DNA from: a virus
Virus record (IMG/VR): IMGVR_UViG_3300031595_000010
Location: 1-32,003 of that record
Strand: one strand, 5' to 3'
DNA length: 32,003 bases
In this document: positions 24,369 to 32,003 of the stretch, piece by piece
How the letters are laid out: each line of letters begins with the position of its first letter
Numbering within the stretch: position 1 is the first letter of the stretch
Notes under the pieces: model-generated
Database searches by the model: none
What the model saw: the letters and a program-made list of their open reading frames with translations, nothing else
What the model was told of the DNA's origin: nothing
Made by a program: the position numbers and the translations under genes

Positions 24369-24992
24369 ATGCCATCTATCGCACCAAATACAGGAAGTAT
24401 AATTGAACGTCCTGATGGAACTGACGCTACATTTACACAACTATCAACTAACATAGTAATTCGCGTTGGTATAACTGCTGTCGGTGCTATACAGACTATC
24501 AATTTTACTGAACAGCGAACCATTACAATGGTTGATGAAGTTGGAACTGATGGTCACATTGACTCCTCCCCAACAGCTAGCACCAACATAACTGGTTCTT
24601 GCACTAGGATTAGGTTTGATCGTGCTCGTGTAACAGAGGCATTTAGTCGTGGGTTCTTGCATATACACGCACAGCGTATTCCGTTTGATATTGATATTTA
24701 TGACATAGCAAGTGGTGATGGCAGTACTGCAATAATTACAACAGTAAAAAACGTATGGTTCAACAATTTACAGTTTTCATATTCTGCTACTAACTGGTTA
24801 ATAAGTGAAGAAGCTGGTTTCGCAGCAGAAGGTATCTATTCTACTCTCAATGGTGGTAATGCTGCTACTGGTGGTCTATTAGGTTCTAATATAATGCAGC
24901 TCAATTCAATTGAGCGACGTGCCGATGTTGGTCAATTGCTTGGCTCAATGGATTCACCTGGTCTTATTACAGATTATTTCTCAAACGTATAA
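24369..24992 (+). CDS. Tail tube protein
   Basis: A 207-residue beta-rich protein directly after the sheath, the usual order in myoviruses. It has a long strand region (NIVIRVGITAVGAIQTINFT), F-D-R-A-R-V-T-E-A-F (about 78-87), H-A-Q-R-I-P-F-D-I-D-I-Y-D-I and a V-K-N-V-W-F-N-N-L segment, a pattern typical of T4 gp19-like tube subunits. It is a little longer than T4 gp19 (163). TAGGAGA ribosome site. Followed by a strong terminator-like hairpin, consistent with high expression. Confidence 0.82.
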   Translation: MPSIAPNTGSIIERPDGTDATFTQLSTNIVIRVGITAVGAIQTINFTEQRTITMVDEVGTDGHIDSSPTASTNITGSCTRIRFDRARVTEAFSRGFLHIHAQRIPFDIDIYDIASGDGSTAIITTVKNVWFNNLQFSYSATNWLISEEAGFAAEGIYSTLNGGNAATGGLLGSNIMQLNSIERRADVGQLLGSMDSPGLITDYFSNV

Positions 24993-25013
24993 TTAAAAAC
25001 TAAAACATAATTT

Positions 25014-25050
25014 TCCCGTGATATAGTACATATCACGGGATTTGTGTTTT
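25014..25050 (+). terminator. Intrinsic terminator after the tail tube gene
   Basis: TCCCGTGATAT (25014-25024) pairs with ATATCACGGGA (25030-25040), an 11-bp stem with a five-base loop (AGTAC), preceded by TTT and followed by TTTGTGTTTT. It lies 22 bases after the tube stop, in the 99-base gap before the chaperone gene. The tail of T is interrupted, so it may be partial, letting some transcripts continue into the chaperone and tape measure genes. Confidence 0.75.
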
Positions 25051-25091
25051 AATATCCCAATAAAACAACATATTGATAGGAGAAAGTAATT

Positions 25092-25742
25092 ATGCCAGAT
25101 TTTAATTCACCAAATATTCGTAGAACATCAAATCAACCACCGGCTCAACAAAAACAACAGCCCGCACAGCAATCATTGCGTGAGTTCAATGTTGGATTGC
25201 CAGAAGATATGGATACACAACAAACGAACCCTGTTCAACCACAAATGCAGCAAATCTCTCCTGCCGAATATGAAGCAAGAATCAAATCTCTTCGCCAAGA
25301 AAAAGCAGAAGTTCAAAAACATGGTGTAAAAATTACAGATCATGGTAAGCGAAGAATTGAGTTATTAGCAAATATTGGACGGCTCACTCGTGATGTTCAA
25401 ATCGGAGATAATGTTTTTTCTATGCGAACGCTCAAATCACAAGAAGCACTAGATGCTACAATGGCTACTCTTGCTGTTGCTAAGTATGACTGGGAAGCAT
25501 CTTTTGAATCAAGAAAACAACAGCTTATTCGCTCTATCTATAAAATAGATGGAGATGATATTAATATCGTTCTTGGAGAAAATACAACGGAATCAAAGTT
25601 AGAACTAATAAACTCATTAGAAGAAGTTGTTGTTAATAGACTGTGGGATGAGTTAGCAGCAATGAAAGAAGAGGCAAAAACTAAATTTGGTATAAACTCA
25701 ACTAAAGAAGCCGAGGAGGTAGCAGAAGATTTAAAAAAATAG
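25092..25742 (+). CDS. Tail assembly chaperone, short form
   Basis: A 216-residue protein with a Gln/Pro-rich start (about 15-55), then a helix-rich domain over about 55-130 with KRRIELLANIGRLTRDVQIG and FSMRTLKSQEALDATMAT, and an acidic, Lys-ending C terminus. It lies between the tail tube and the tape measure gene, where lambda G/GT-type chaperones are encoded. Its 3' end carries a slippery run (T-TTA-AAA-AAA-T) from which a -1 shift continues into the next frame. AGGAGA ribosome site. It should bind the tape measure and recruit tube subunits. Confidence 0.8.
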   Translation: MPDFNSPNIRRTSNQPPAQQKQQPAQQSLREFNVGLPEDMDTQQTNPVQPQMQQISPAEYEARIKSLRQEKAEVQKHGVKITDHGKRRIELLANIGRLTRDVQIGDNVFSMRTLKSQEALDATMATLAVAKYDWEASFESRKQQLIRSIYKIDGDDINIVLGENTTESKLELINSLEEVVVNRLWDELAAMKEEAKTKFGINSTKEAEEVAEDLKK

Positions 25743-26095
25743 TAAGGGAACCAGACCACAGATTTCTCTGGTACCTATGTAAAATGCGTGGCTGCTTCCC
25801 CGATGATCCTCAAATTGAAAATATAGATCCGGTTATGAAAGCTTGGATGTTCTATAATTGGTTAGAAGATTATGCAGATGAAAATAAAATGCTTGAAAAT
25901 CAAGGAATGCTAATAGGTTCATTTTCAAATCCAGAACTAGTACAAAAAATTCTTGGTAAAGATGGACAAACATTTGCATCCAGTGATGAAGAATTCGAAG
26001 AAACATCAAGATTGGTTATGGAAGCAAATAAAAAAGCTGACGAAGAAAAACAAAAAATAAAGAAACGAAAGAGAAAGAGAAAAATCGAAGGATAA
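25092..26095 (+). CDS. Tail assembly chaperone, -1 frameshift fusion (long form)
   Basis: A -1 slip at 25730-25739 joins the short chaperone to the downstream frame with no intervening stop. The new frame reads I-V-R-E-P-D-H-R-F-L-W-Y-L-C-K before the M-R-G-C-F-P-D-D-P of the downstream open frame, giving a fusion of 334 residues. The same organisation (short form plus rare long form) is established for tail chaperones of many phages with long tails. The C-terminal extension ends in a very basic K-K-R-K-R-K-R-K segment. Confidence 0.8.
25730..25800 (+). promoter_or_regulatory. Programmed -1 ribosomal frameshift signal
   Basis: T-TTA-AAA at 25730-25736 fits X-XXY-YYZ, and A-AAA-AAA (25733-25739) is a second slippery heptamer giving the same product. 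The zero-frame stop TAG is at 25740-25742. Six bases after the run, GGGAA (25746-25750) can pair with TTCCC (25796-25800). Inside it, ACCAGA (25750-25755) pairs with TCTGGT (25767-25772), and CCAC in that loop (25756-25759) can pair with GTGG (25788-25791) as a pseudoknot; A25750 is shared, so not all pairs can coexist fully. Confidence 0.8.
25784..26095 (+). CDS. C-terminal half of the chaperone fusion (downstream frame)
   Basis: A 103-residue open frame from its first ATG, starting MRGCFPDDPQIEN and continuing with MKAWMFYNWLEDYADENKML; the short acidic/basic tail ends in repeated Lys/Arg. There is no Shine-Dalgarno before the ATG (GGTACCTATGTAAA), and the frame is open upstream to the slippery site in the -1 register. 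It is therefore most likely expressed only as part of the fusion, not as a separate gene. Six bases separate its stop from the tape measure ATG. Confidence 0.75.
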   Translation: MRGCFPDDPQIENIDPVMKAWMFYNWLEDYADENKMLENQGMLIGSFSNPELVQKILGKDGQTFASSDEEFEETSRLVMEANKKADEEKQKIKKRKRKRKIEG

Positions 26096-26101
26096 TTTTA
26101 G

Positions 26102-28498
26102 ATGGCTGCTGATGAACCAAAAATACCACAGGATAAAGATATAGCTAATACCATTGCAGGAATAAATGATATAGGCAATGCTGGCGATGGGCTAACTAGT
26201 ATATTTAATGGTTTGAAGAAGAATATTATAGATATTGGAACTGAAGGCGTTAAGCATCTGGGTGATATTGGTAAGTTAACAAAAGAATCCATTGAGTATT
26301 TTGGATCTCTAGGAGACAAGTTAGGCGATGTAATTAATGCTACAAAAGATATGGGTGATAATTTTAATGATGCTGGTCAAATAGGAGTTGGTGCAATAGA
26401 TGGAGTATCCGAATCTCTTGACCATTTATTAGTTGATATTGGTAGAGCCGCATCTACTGTCTCTTGGGCAAAAATGTTTGAAGGAGCAGATGCTGGCGGA
26501 GCTTCTATTAATGTTGTTTCTGGAAGTCTTACAAAATTAGTTAATACATTTAATGGTATTATTCCTGGCGACGCCCTAAAAGCTATAACTGGGCAATTAG
26601 CTAGTTTAGGAGATCATTTTATTGAAAATGCCGGTCAAGCTGAAAAATTAGAAAATATGTATGTTTCTCTGCAAGGGGCTGCTGGAAATATGGGTGAATT
26701 ATTTGAAAAAGATGGGCGTACATTAGTTGATCTAGCTTCTAAAACAAAAAACTATACCAATCAAGTATTAGCAGTAGCTGGTGCAACTGGTCAAAGTTGG
26801 GAAAATACATTAAAAATGTCTAATGAGTTGAAAAAACTTCCTGGATATTTTGATCAAACGATTAATACCGGTAAGGGCGCAGAATCTCAATTACATGTAT
26901 TACAGTCTACAATGAATTTGATGACCGGGGCAGGAATTAGTCAGATAGAAACTATGAAAATATTGGGAGAAGCCTATAACACACTCGGACAGGCAACAGG
27001 CAAATTAACGAATCAAGCACAAGCTGGTGCTGAATTTTTGGCAGATGTATCAAGCGTTGCAAATAAATTAGGAGTACAGTTTGATCAGGTACTTCCAAGT
27101 ATGAATACTATTGCGGAAACATTTAGGTTCATAGGTAATGAATCGGATGAAGGAGCAAAGTTTTTAACAAAGTATACTGATGCATTACGAGAGACAGGAT
27201 TAACTGGTAAAGCATCAATGGAAATTGTTGATGGTATGACTAAATCGATTCATGATATGACAATCGGAACTAAAGCATTTTTGTCATTGCGATCAGGTGG
27301 ACCGGGTGGATTACAAGGATCATTTCAAATAGATCAGCTGCTTCGTGAAGGCAAATTAGATCAAGTTGCTCAGATGGCAGAAAAGGCTATGCGCCAACAA
27401 TTCGGTGGAAGGATATATACACAAGCAGAAGCTGCGTCAAGCCCACAAGCAGCTGCTCAATTTATGAGGCAGCGATCACTTTTAAAAAGTGGAGCATTTG
27501 GTATAGGACAAGGTGCTAGTGATGAACAGGCTACAAGACTATTAGAAGCATTAGGCAAAAGAGATTTTGGTGCTATATCAAAAGAACTAAAAACAGGAAC
27601 GGGAGCGGTAGGAGAGGTTAGTGGTCGCGGACAAGCCATAGAAGAAAGAAATAATACAGAACTAAAGAAAATGAATCTTGCTGTCGCTAGAGCTGCGGTA
27701 GCAGCTGAAATTACCGCTGGTATTCAGATGAAACAATTTTTTGGCACAAGCGGTGCGAATAAAGCAGACATATTGACTAATATGGGTAAATCATCAATTT
27801 ATTCTAATCAATTTAATTCAATGAGCAAAACTGCTACCACCAAAGAAGAATATCAAAAAGAAGAGGCGATATCTCAAAGACAAACGGTAGAGCAAATATA
27901 CAAATCTATTGGCGGTATAGTAGATGGTATAGCAAATGCAGGAAATGAAATTAAATCTGGTACCGAACAAACAATAGATGATATTAAAGGGGTACTTGGT
28001 ATTGCTAAACAAAATCCAGAAGACAAAGTAATGGACAATACCATTAAACAGCCACATCGCACATTAATGCAACCAGATAAGCCATCACAAAATGTACTTA
28101 AAATTCCAGATACAACAGTTATTTCTGCAAAATATAATCCGCAAGGTTCTTCAAGCAGAATGCCAACGGTAGCGGAGGCAAGTAGAGATCCTAAAATGGC
28201 AGAACAGCGTAAAAGAATGATGCAAGAGTCTCACGACAGAAAATCTAACTTATACACAGATGCAGTCCATAAAGCAGGATACAATCAGCATGCTCCAACA
28301 ACAGCTACTGCAGCAACCAAAGAGGCACTAAAAGCACAGGAAGAAACAAAACAGCTTCCGCCACAAAAAGTGATATTAGAAATATCAGCGCCACCAGGGT
28401 TTAATGTCCACAAGAAATCAGGACCAAATAGCATAGAAGTTATGAATGGAGCTGCCGCTGGCACAAACAACGGAAAATCTTCAGATCCTGGATACTAA
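26102..28498 (+). CDS. Tape measure protein
   Basis: A 798-residue, mostly helical protein placed after the chaperone pair, the standard position. It has many Gly/Ala/Ile-containing amphipathic helices (for example about 20-130 and 290-360, QAQAGAEFLADVSSVANKLG) and no clear enzymatic domain. It ends in a low-complexity Pro/Thr/Gln-rich tail. At the known ~0.15 nm per residue it would set a tail of roughly 120 nm. It should fill the tube lumen and be released with DNA. Ribosome site AAGGA about ten bases before ATG. Confidence 0.8.
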   Translation: MAADEPKIPQDKDIANTIAGINDIGNAGDGLTSIFNGLKKNIIDIGTEGVKHLGDIGKLTKESIEYFGSLGDKLGDVINATKDMGDNFNDAGQIGVGAIDGVSESLDHLLVDIGRAASTVSWAKMFEGADAGGASINVVSGSLTKLVNTFNGIIPGDALKAITGQLASLGDHFIENAGQAEKLENMYVSLQGAAGNMGELFEKDGRTLVDLASKTKNYTNQVLAVAGATGQSWENTLKMSNELKKLPGYFDQTINTGKGAESQLHVLQSTMNLMTGAGISQIETMKILGEAYNTLGQATGKLTNQAQAGAEFLADVSSVANKLGVQFDQVLPSMNTIAETFRFIGNESDEGAKFLTKYTDALRETGLTGKASMEIVDGMTKSIHDMTIGTKAFLSLRSGGPGGLQGSFQIDQLLREGKLDQVAQMAEKAMRQQFGGRIYTQAEAASSPQAAAQFMRQRSLLKSGAFGIGQGASDEQATRLLEALGKRDFGAISKELKTGTGAVGEVSGRGQAIEERNNTELKKMNLAVARAAVAAEITAGIQMKQFFGTSGANKADILTNMGKSSIYSNQFNSMSKTATTKEEYQKEEAISQRQTVEQIYKSIGGIVDGIANAGNEIKSGTEQTIDDIKGVLGIAKQNPEDKVMDNTIKQPHRTLMQPDKPSQNVLKIPDTTVISAKYNPQGSSSRMPTVAEASRDPKMAEQRKRMMQESHDRKSNLYTDAVHKAGYNQHAPTTATAATKEALKAQEETKQLPPQKVILEISAPPGFNVHKKSGPNSIEVMNGAAAGTNNGKSSDPGY

Positions 28499-28512
28499 AA
28501 TAGTATATATGT

Positions 28513-29397
28513 ATGGCGTTGCTAAATGATCAAAGAAGTCTTCCAATTCTTACTGCCGCAGTATCTGGTACTGGCTTAAATGCCGCAATAAATAATCAAA
28601 GCCAGGCATACCAAACTAATGGATTTACTGGATCTCCAATTCCAAATGCTGATGGCAATGGATTGCCATCAAGTAAAATACCGCCAGCACAATTAGCAAA
28701 TACACGAAGAAATATTGGTCATTGGTTCGTTCCAGAGGTTGGTGTAATTAATATGTATATTAATCCCCAATCTATTACATACAGTAATGGAAAAGTTATT
28801 ACAACAAATAGAACAAAAGGCGGATACAATATACAGTATTGGGGAGAAGAGTTAACTACATTGAGTATCAATGGGCATACAGGTAGCTCAGGCGTAGAAG
28901 GACTAAATGTATTATATGAGATATATAGAGCAGAACAATATCTATTTGATCCTATTGCATTAACGATGGCTGCTGATAGTTCAATTACAGGATTAAACGA
29001 TGTAATTGATTCTTCACTTGGAAATCTTGGTGGATTCGCTAGTTCGTTAACAAGTGGTTCATTAGGTGTTCTTGGATTAGATCCAGCAAGTCAAAATATA
29101 TTGCCACAAAGTGTACCTTCATTAGCGTCAATGGCATTAGGTATAGAGTTTTATTATTCCGGATGGGTATATAGGGGTTTCTTCAATTCATTCAGTTTTA
29201 CTGAAAGTGTTAATCCGTTAGGATTATTCACATATGATATTAAATTTACCGCAACTCAAAGACGCGGCTACCGTACTAATTACCTACCTTGGCAACGATC
29301 TGCTAATTCTGGACCGTCTAATAATTCTCAGAATGGTATTCCATTAAGTTTTAGTGATATGCAGAATGCTAATAATTTTAATAATACATCAAGATAG
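28513..29397 (+). CDS. Baseplate hub / tail tube initiator-type protein
   Basis: A 294-residue protein directly after the tape measure. The core (about 75-150) contains INMYINPQSITYS, then R-T-K-G-G-Y-N-I-Q-Y-W-G-E-E-L-T-T-L-S-I and G-S-S-G-V-E-G-L-N-V-L-Y-E-I-Y-R, a motif set found in many myovirus proteins at the tube-baseplate junction. A flexible Gly/Ser segment (about 165-205) links to a C-terminal beta domain (YSGWVYRGFFNSFSFTESVN). The start has only a weak ribosome site. Role is inferred from order and motif. Confidence 0.65.
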   Translation: MALLNDQRSLPILTAAVSGTGLNAAINNQSQAYQTNGFTGSPIPNADGNGLPSSKIPPAQLANTRRNIGHWFVPEVGVINMYINPQSITYSNGKVITTNRTKGGYNIQYWGEELTTLSINGHTGSSGVEGLNVLYEIYRAEQYLFDPIALTMAADSSITGLNDVIDSSLGNLGGFASSLTSGSLGVLGLDPASQNILPQSVPSLASMALGIEFYYSGWVYRGFFNSFSFTESVNPLGLFTYDIKFTATQRRGYRTNYLPWQRSANSGPSNNSQNGIPLSFSDMQNANNFNNTSR

Positions 29398-29425
29398 TTA
29401 ATGATATATAGTGTAAGAAGGAATA

Positions 29426-32003
29426 ATGGCTAGCACTAATGATTTTTTAAGTAATTTAGGAGATGTTCTAAATCAACAGTTTAATTCCGGAGACAATAAA
29501 AATAAGAGTCTCGATATTGCTACCAATGGTCAAACTAATAGGTATGGCAAGCTTGGTCCATTTGCTAATCAATTTGATCAAACGGCCGATAGGTCATATA
29601 CTGAAGAAGGCGCTCAACGTATAGATTACAATAACTATACCCCAAAGCAATTAGGTATTTCTATGCAAGATCCTAATGCTACGGTTTTGGTGAAGAAGCG
29701 TATGTTCGCATCACTTGCTGAAAACTGGCGACCAGATATGATGGATAGTCATGAAAAACTATTATATAAAACTACAAAGGTTTTATTCCAAAATAAATGT
29801 AATCAGATTTCATCATATGAAAAACTATGTAAAATATCACAAATATCATCAGATCTAGGACGAGTTGATTACCATCTTTTACCGATTATATTCTCATTAA
29901 CAGATAATATATCACAAACTCCTGGCGCAACATTAGGTGCATATGGAGCTGACAGCTTACAAGATTCAGTTAATGGTGCATTGTCAAAATTTACTAATAT
30001 AATTGATCGTGTGAAAGAGATTTATGCCCTATCACAGGATACTCCGTATACTTCTTGGATTGCCGGTATCCCAGATACATTTCGATCTAATTTTAGCCAA
30101 GGAACCGGCGTAATAGAATTCAACAATGTAACATCAATAACAACTACTACAACATTAGATTTTGCAAAAGGATCTTTTTCATTAAGTTTTAATGACCCAT
30201 ATAAGATTATGAGGATTACTAATCTTGATATAGAACAAGCGATTAGTGATGCAACTAATAGATTTTATTCTAATTCATTTTTGCAATTGGGTATTACATC
30301 ATTAGACCAAACTATTGCATTACAAAAACAACAGCTAAATCTGAATAGAGAGTTAAGAAGAGCAAATCCTATTAATTTTATAGTAAGCCCCGATACATAT
30401 CTAGGAAAACGGGTTAGAGCTATAATAGATAATATAGGATTTGAAATTAATTTTGATGCTAGTAGTATTAGCAATATTATTGGACCAAAATCTGGAAATA
30501 TAGATCCATCTGCGCTACAAGGTAGTGATGCCGTAGGCGATGACGGATTGAGCCCAAGTGAAGTGATATTATTCAATAATATAGTATCATCATTATATTC
30601 TCAGTTGTCATTGGCAACAAATACAAGACGACAGGCAATAGCTGATAACCAAGATCCTAAGAAAAATCTCAATCGCATAAGAGAAAAAATGAGATTGAAT
30701 TATTCTGGCAAATTAGTAATTCAGCCAATGGATAATGTGCATATTTATATAAACTCGAAAAAGAAAGTAGATAACAAGATTCTTGGCGGATTACAAAGTT
30801 CTTTTTCTGGATTAGGGTTTTTACAAGGACTCAACAATTTAACAAATGATATAAAAGATACATTTGCAATAAATGAAACATATTCATTAGAAAAATCTAT
30901 TTTCGTTGGTAATGATTTTCCAAATTGGTTATGGCAGATAATGAGAAGCACAATAGTTTCCGATAGGGATGGTGCTCATGTATTTGCTGGAATCGTAGAT
31001 GAGGCGACTTCATCATATAGCGATAGGACATATACAGTATCGGTAAAAGGCTCGGATAATGGTGGATATTTTAATTACGGTGTTGTTAATTTTAAGCCAT
31101 CGGTAAATGTATTCAACGGACCATTATTTGATCCTATGACTCCATTCAAGTTAGAGTTTGATTCAGTAACAGGTGTTGATAATAATCAGTTAGAACTCCT
31201 AGATGAAAATAAAGAGTTATTTGAATCATCTTTCGTAAAAGATAAAAATGGATTATATGCTGGTATAACAACAACAGAAAATAACTATCTACAACAAGAT
31301 GCAGATAGAATACAAAATAATTCGGTTAGGCGGGTTTTCTATGATCCAGATGGAATGGTGTATAGGTGGAAAGAAGGAATTGCATCATTAACATTATTTG
31401 GGGATTCATATCAAGCAAGCCCTCCTGGGACATATGCCCCAGCGTTGACTAAAGACCCATTTGCCGGTCAAGATATAATGAATGTAATATCGTTATTGAT
31501 ATCCGGACAACCATACAATTTTACAACATTTTATAAAGCCGCGCTAATGGTTGATGGTGCATTCAAAAAAGACAGCGGAACAAATCAAGATTCATCAGGA
31601 TCGTATTTTCGTGGATTGACTCAACAATTAAAATCTAGAAATGCTATTTATGGAAACTATGTGCCATTCAAAACATTGACAGTAGATGAAACATCATTTT
31701 CAAAAATATTAAATAATCAATTGAATGCTACTGCATATGATGGTGAATTACAAAGTTTATTAAAACAACGAGCAGATTTTGCTGATAAGCTATCAGTATT
31801 TGGAATAACAAGTGCCCAAGATGTGGATATAAAAGGAAATGATAATTCTAAATTAATACAGCAAAATCTTCAACAACTAGATACATTAATACAGAATAAA
31901 ATAAAACTAATTAATGATAGTCTTAATCAAGCTGGTAATCCTCCAGTTTCACTACTTGGAAATGATATATCTTTTGATTATGATAATTCTAATCTTAACT
32001 CAG
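29426..32003 (+). CDS. Large baseplate hub-like structural protein (partial, runs off right edge)
   Basis: The frame is open from ATG 29426 to the end of the window, 859 codons, with no stop. AGAAGGA just upstream is a strong ribosome site. The first ~400 residues include the motif V-K-K-R-M-F-A-S-L-A-E-N-W-R-P-D and long helical stretches. Around residues 422-445 (MRLNYSGKLVIQPMDNVHIY) and 515-545 (HVFAGIVDEATSSYSDRTYT, then V-S-V-K-G-S-D) the sequence looks like the carboxy part of a phage hub protein with a C-shaped beta domain. A coiled region with repeated Gln lies at about 770-830. Partial; total length unknown. Confidence 0.7.
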   Translation, partial: MASTNDFLSNLGDVLNQQFNSGDNKNKSLDIATNGQTNRYGKLGPFANQFDQTADRSYTEEGAQRIDYNNYTPKQLGISMQDPNATVLVKKRMFASLAENWRPDMMDSHEKLLYKTTKVLFQNKCNQISSYEKLCKISQISSDLGRVDYHLLPIIFSLTDNISQTPGATLGAYGADSLQDSVNGALSKFTNIIDRVKEIYALSQDTPYTSWIAGIPDTFRSNFSQGTGVIEFNNVTSITTTTTLDFAKGSFSLSFNDPYKIMRITNLDIEQAISDATNRFYSNSFLQLGITSLDQTIALQKQQLNLNRELRRANPINFIVSPDTYLGKRVRAIIDNIGFEINFDASSISNIIGPKSGNIDPSALQGSDAVGDDGLSPSEVILFNNIVSSLYSQLSLATNTRRQAIADNQDPKKNLNRIREKMRLNYSGKLVIQPMDNVHIYINSKKKVDNKILGGLQSSFSGLGFLQGLNNLTNDIKDTFAINETYSLEKSIFVGNDFPNWLWQIMRSTIVSDRDGAHVFAGIVDEATSSYSDRTYTVSVKGSDNGGYFNYGVVNFKPSVNVFNGPLFDPMTPFKLEFDSVTGVDNNQLELLDENKELFESSFVKDKNGLYAGITTTENNYLQQDADRIQNNSVRRVFYDPDGMVYRWKEGIASLTLFGDSYQASPPGTYAPALTKDPFAGQDIMNVISLLISGQPYNFTTFYKAALMVDGAFKKDSGTNQDSSGSYFRGLTQQLKSRNAIYGNYVPFKTLTVDETSFSKILNNQLNATAYDGELQSLLKQRADFADKLSVFGITSAQDVDIKGNDNSKLIQQNLQQLDTLIQNKIKLINDSLNQAGNPPVSLLGNDISFDYDNSNLNS

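Noticed and set aside
1-32003. tRNA genes, CRISPR arrays, insertion sequences
   Set aside because: No tRNA cloverleaf-like segment with conserved T-loop, no spaced repeats of CRISPR type and no transposase or terminal inverted repeats were seen; gaps between genes are mostly under 100 bases.

Overview
The window is part of the late (virion-structural) region of a contractile-tailed bacteriophage (myovirus). The evidence is the gene order: a very large tail sheath (21549-24332), a tail tube (24369-24992), a frameshifting pair of tail assembly chaperone reading frames (25092-26095), a tape measure protein (26102-28498), and two baseplate or hub-type proteins, the last running off the right edge (29426-32003). 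The DNA is AT-rich. TAA, TAG and TGA all serve as stops, so the code looks standard (bacterial). Gene sizes (927-residue sheath, 1637-residue fibre protein) suggest a large phage, but neither host nor genus can be read from the sequence.

Layout. 1-3088: the end of an unidentified gene, a repetitive beta-rich fibre or decoration-like protein (118-2145), an intergenic hairpin with an embedded promoter-like sequence, a small coiled-coil protein and a small adhesin-type protein. 3121-4539: a zinc-finger/EDxHD-type homing endonuclease, a small unknown and a cold-shock protein. 4541-6346: a minus-strand island with a membrane/coiled-coil protein, a Lys-rich protein, an unknown protein and a LAGLIDADG endonuclease. 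6399-7316: a plus-strand structural protein. 7326-7712: a lone minus-strand J-domain protein. 7778-9305: a second LAGLIDADG endonuclease and a predicted zinc metallopeptidase. 9314-20661: the adhesion/baseplate block, with an FN3/zinc-ribbon/HxH protein, a pectate-lyase-like tailspike, small proteins, a membrane protein and a giant beta-helix fibre interrupted by one in-frame TAA. 20665 to the end: the tail terminator candidate, sheath, tube, chaperones, tape measure and hub.

How it works together. The sheath and tube form the contractile tail around the tape measure, and the chaperone pair (short form plus -1 frameshift fusion) loads the tape measure for tube assembly. The proteins after the tape measure probably form the tube-initiating hub. 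The large beta-helical proteins are probably fibres or spikes for receptor binding. The endonucleases, J-domain protein, cold-shock protein and minus-strand genes look like accessory cargo set between late genes.

The most notable observations are a strong -1 frameshift signal with a predicted downstream fold at 25730-25800, a giant fibre split by a TAA that is followed immediately by an in-frame ATG, a perfect 13-bp inverted repeat overlapping a sigma70-like promoter at 2167-2210, and a strongly over-represented Asp-Gly-Tyr tripeptide in most adhesin and tail proteins.
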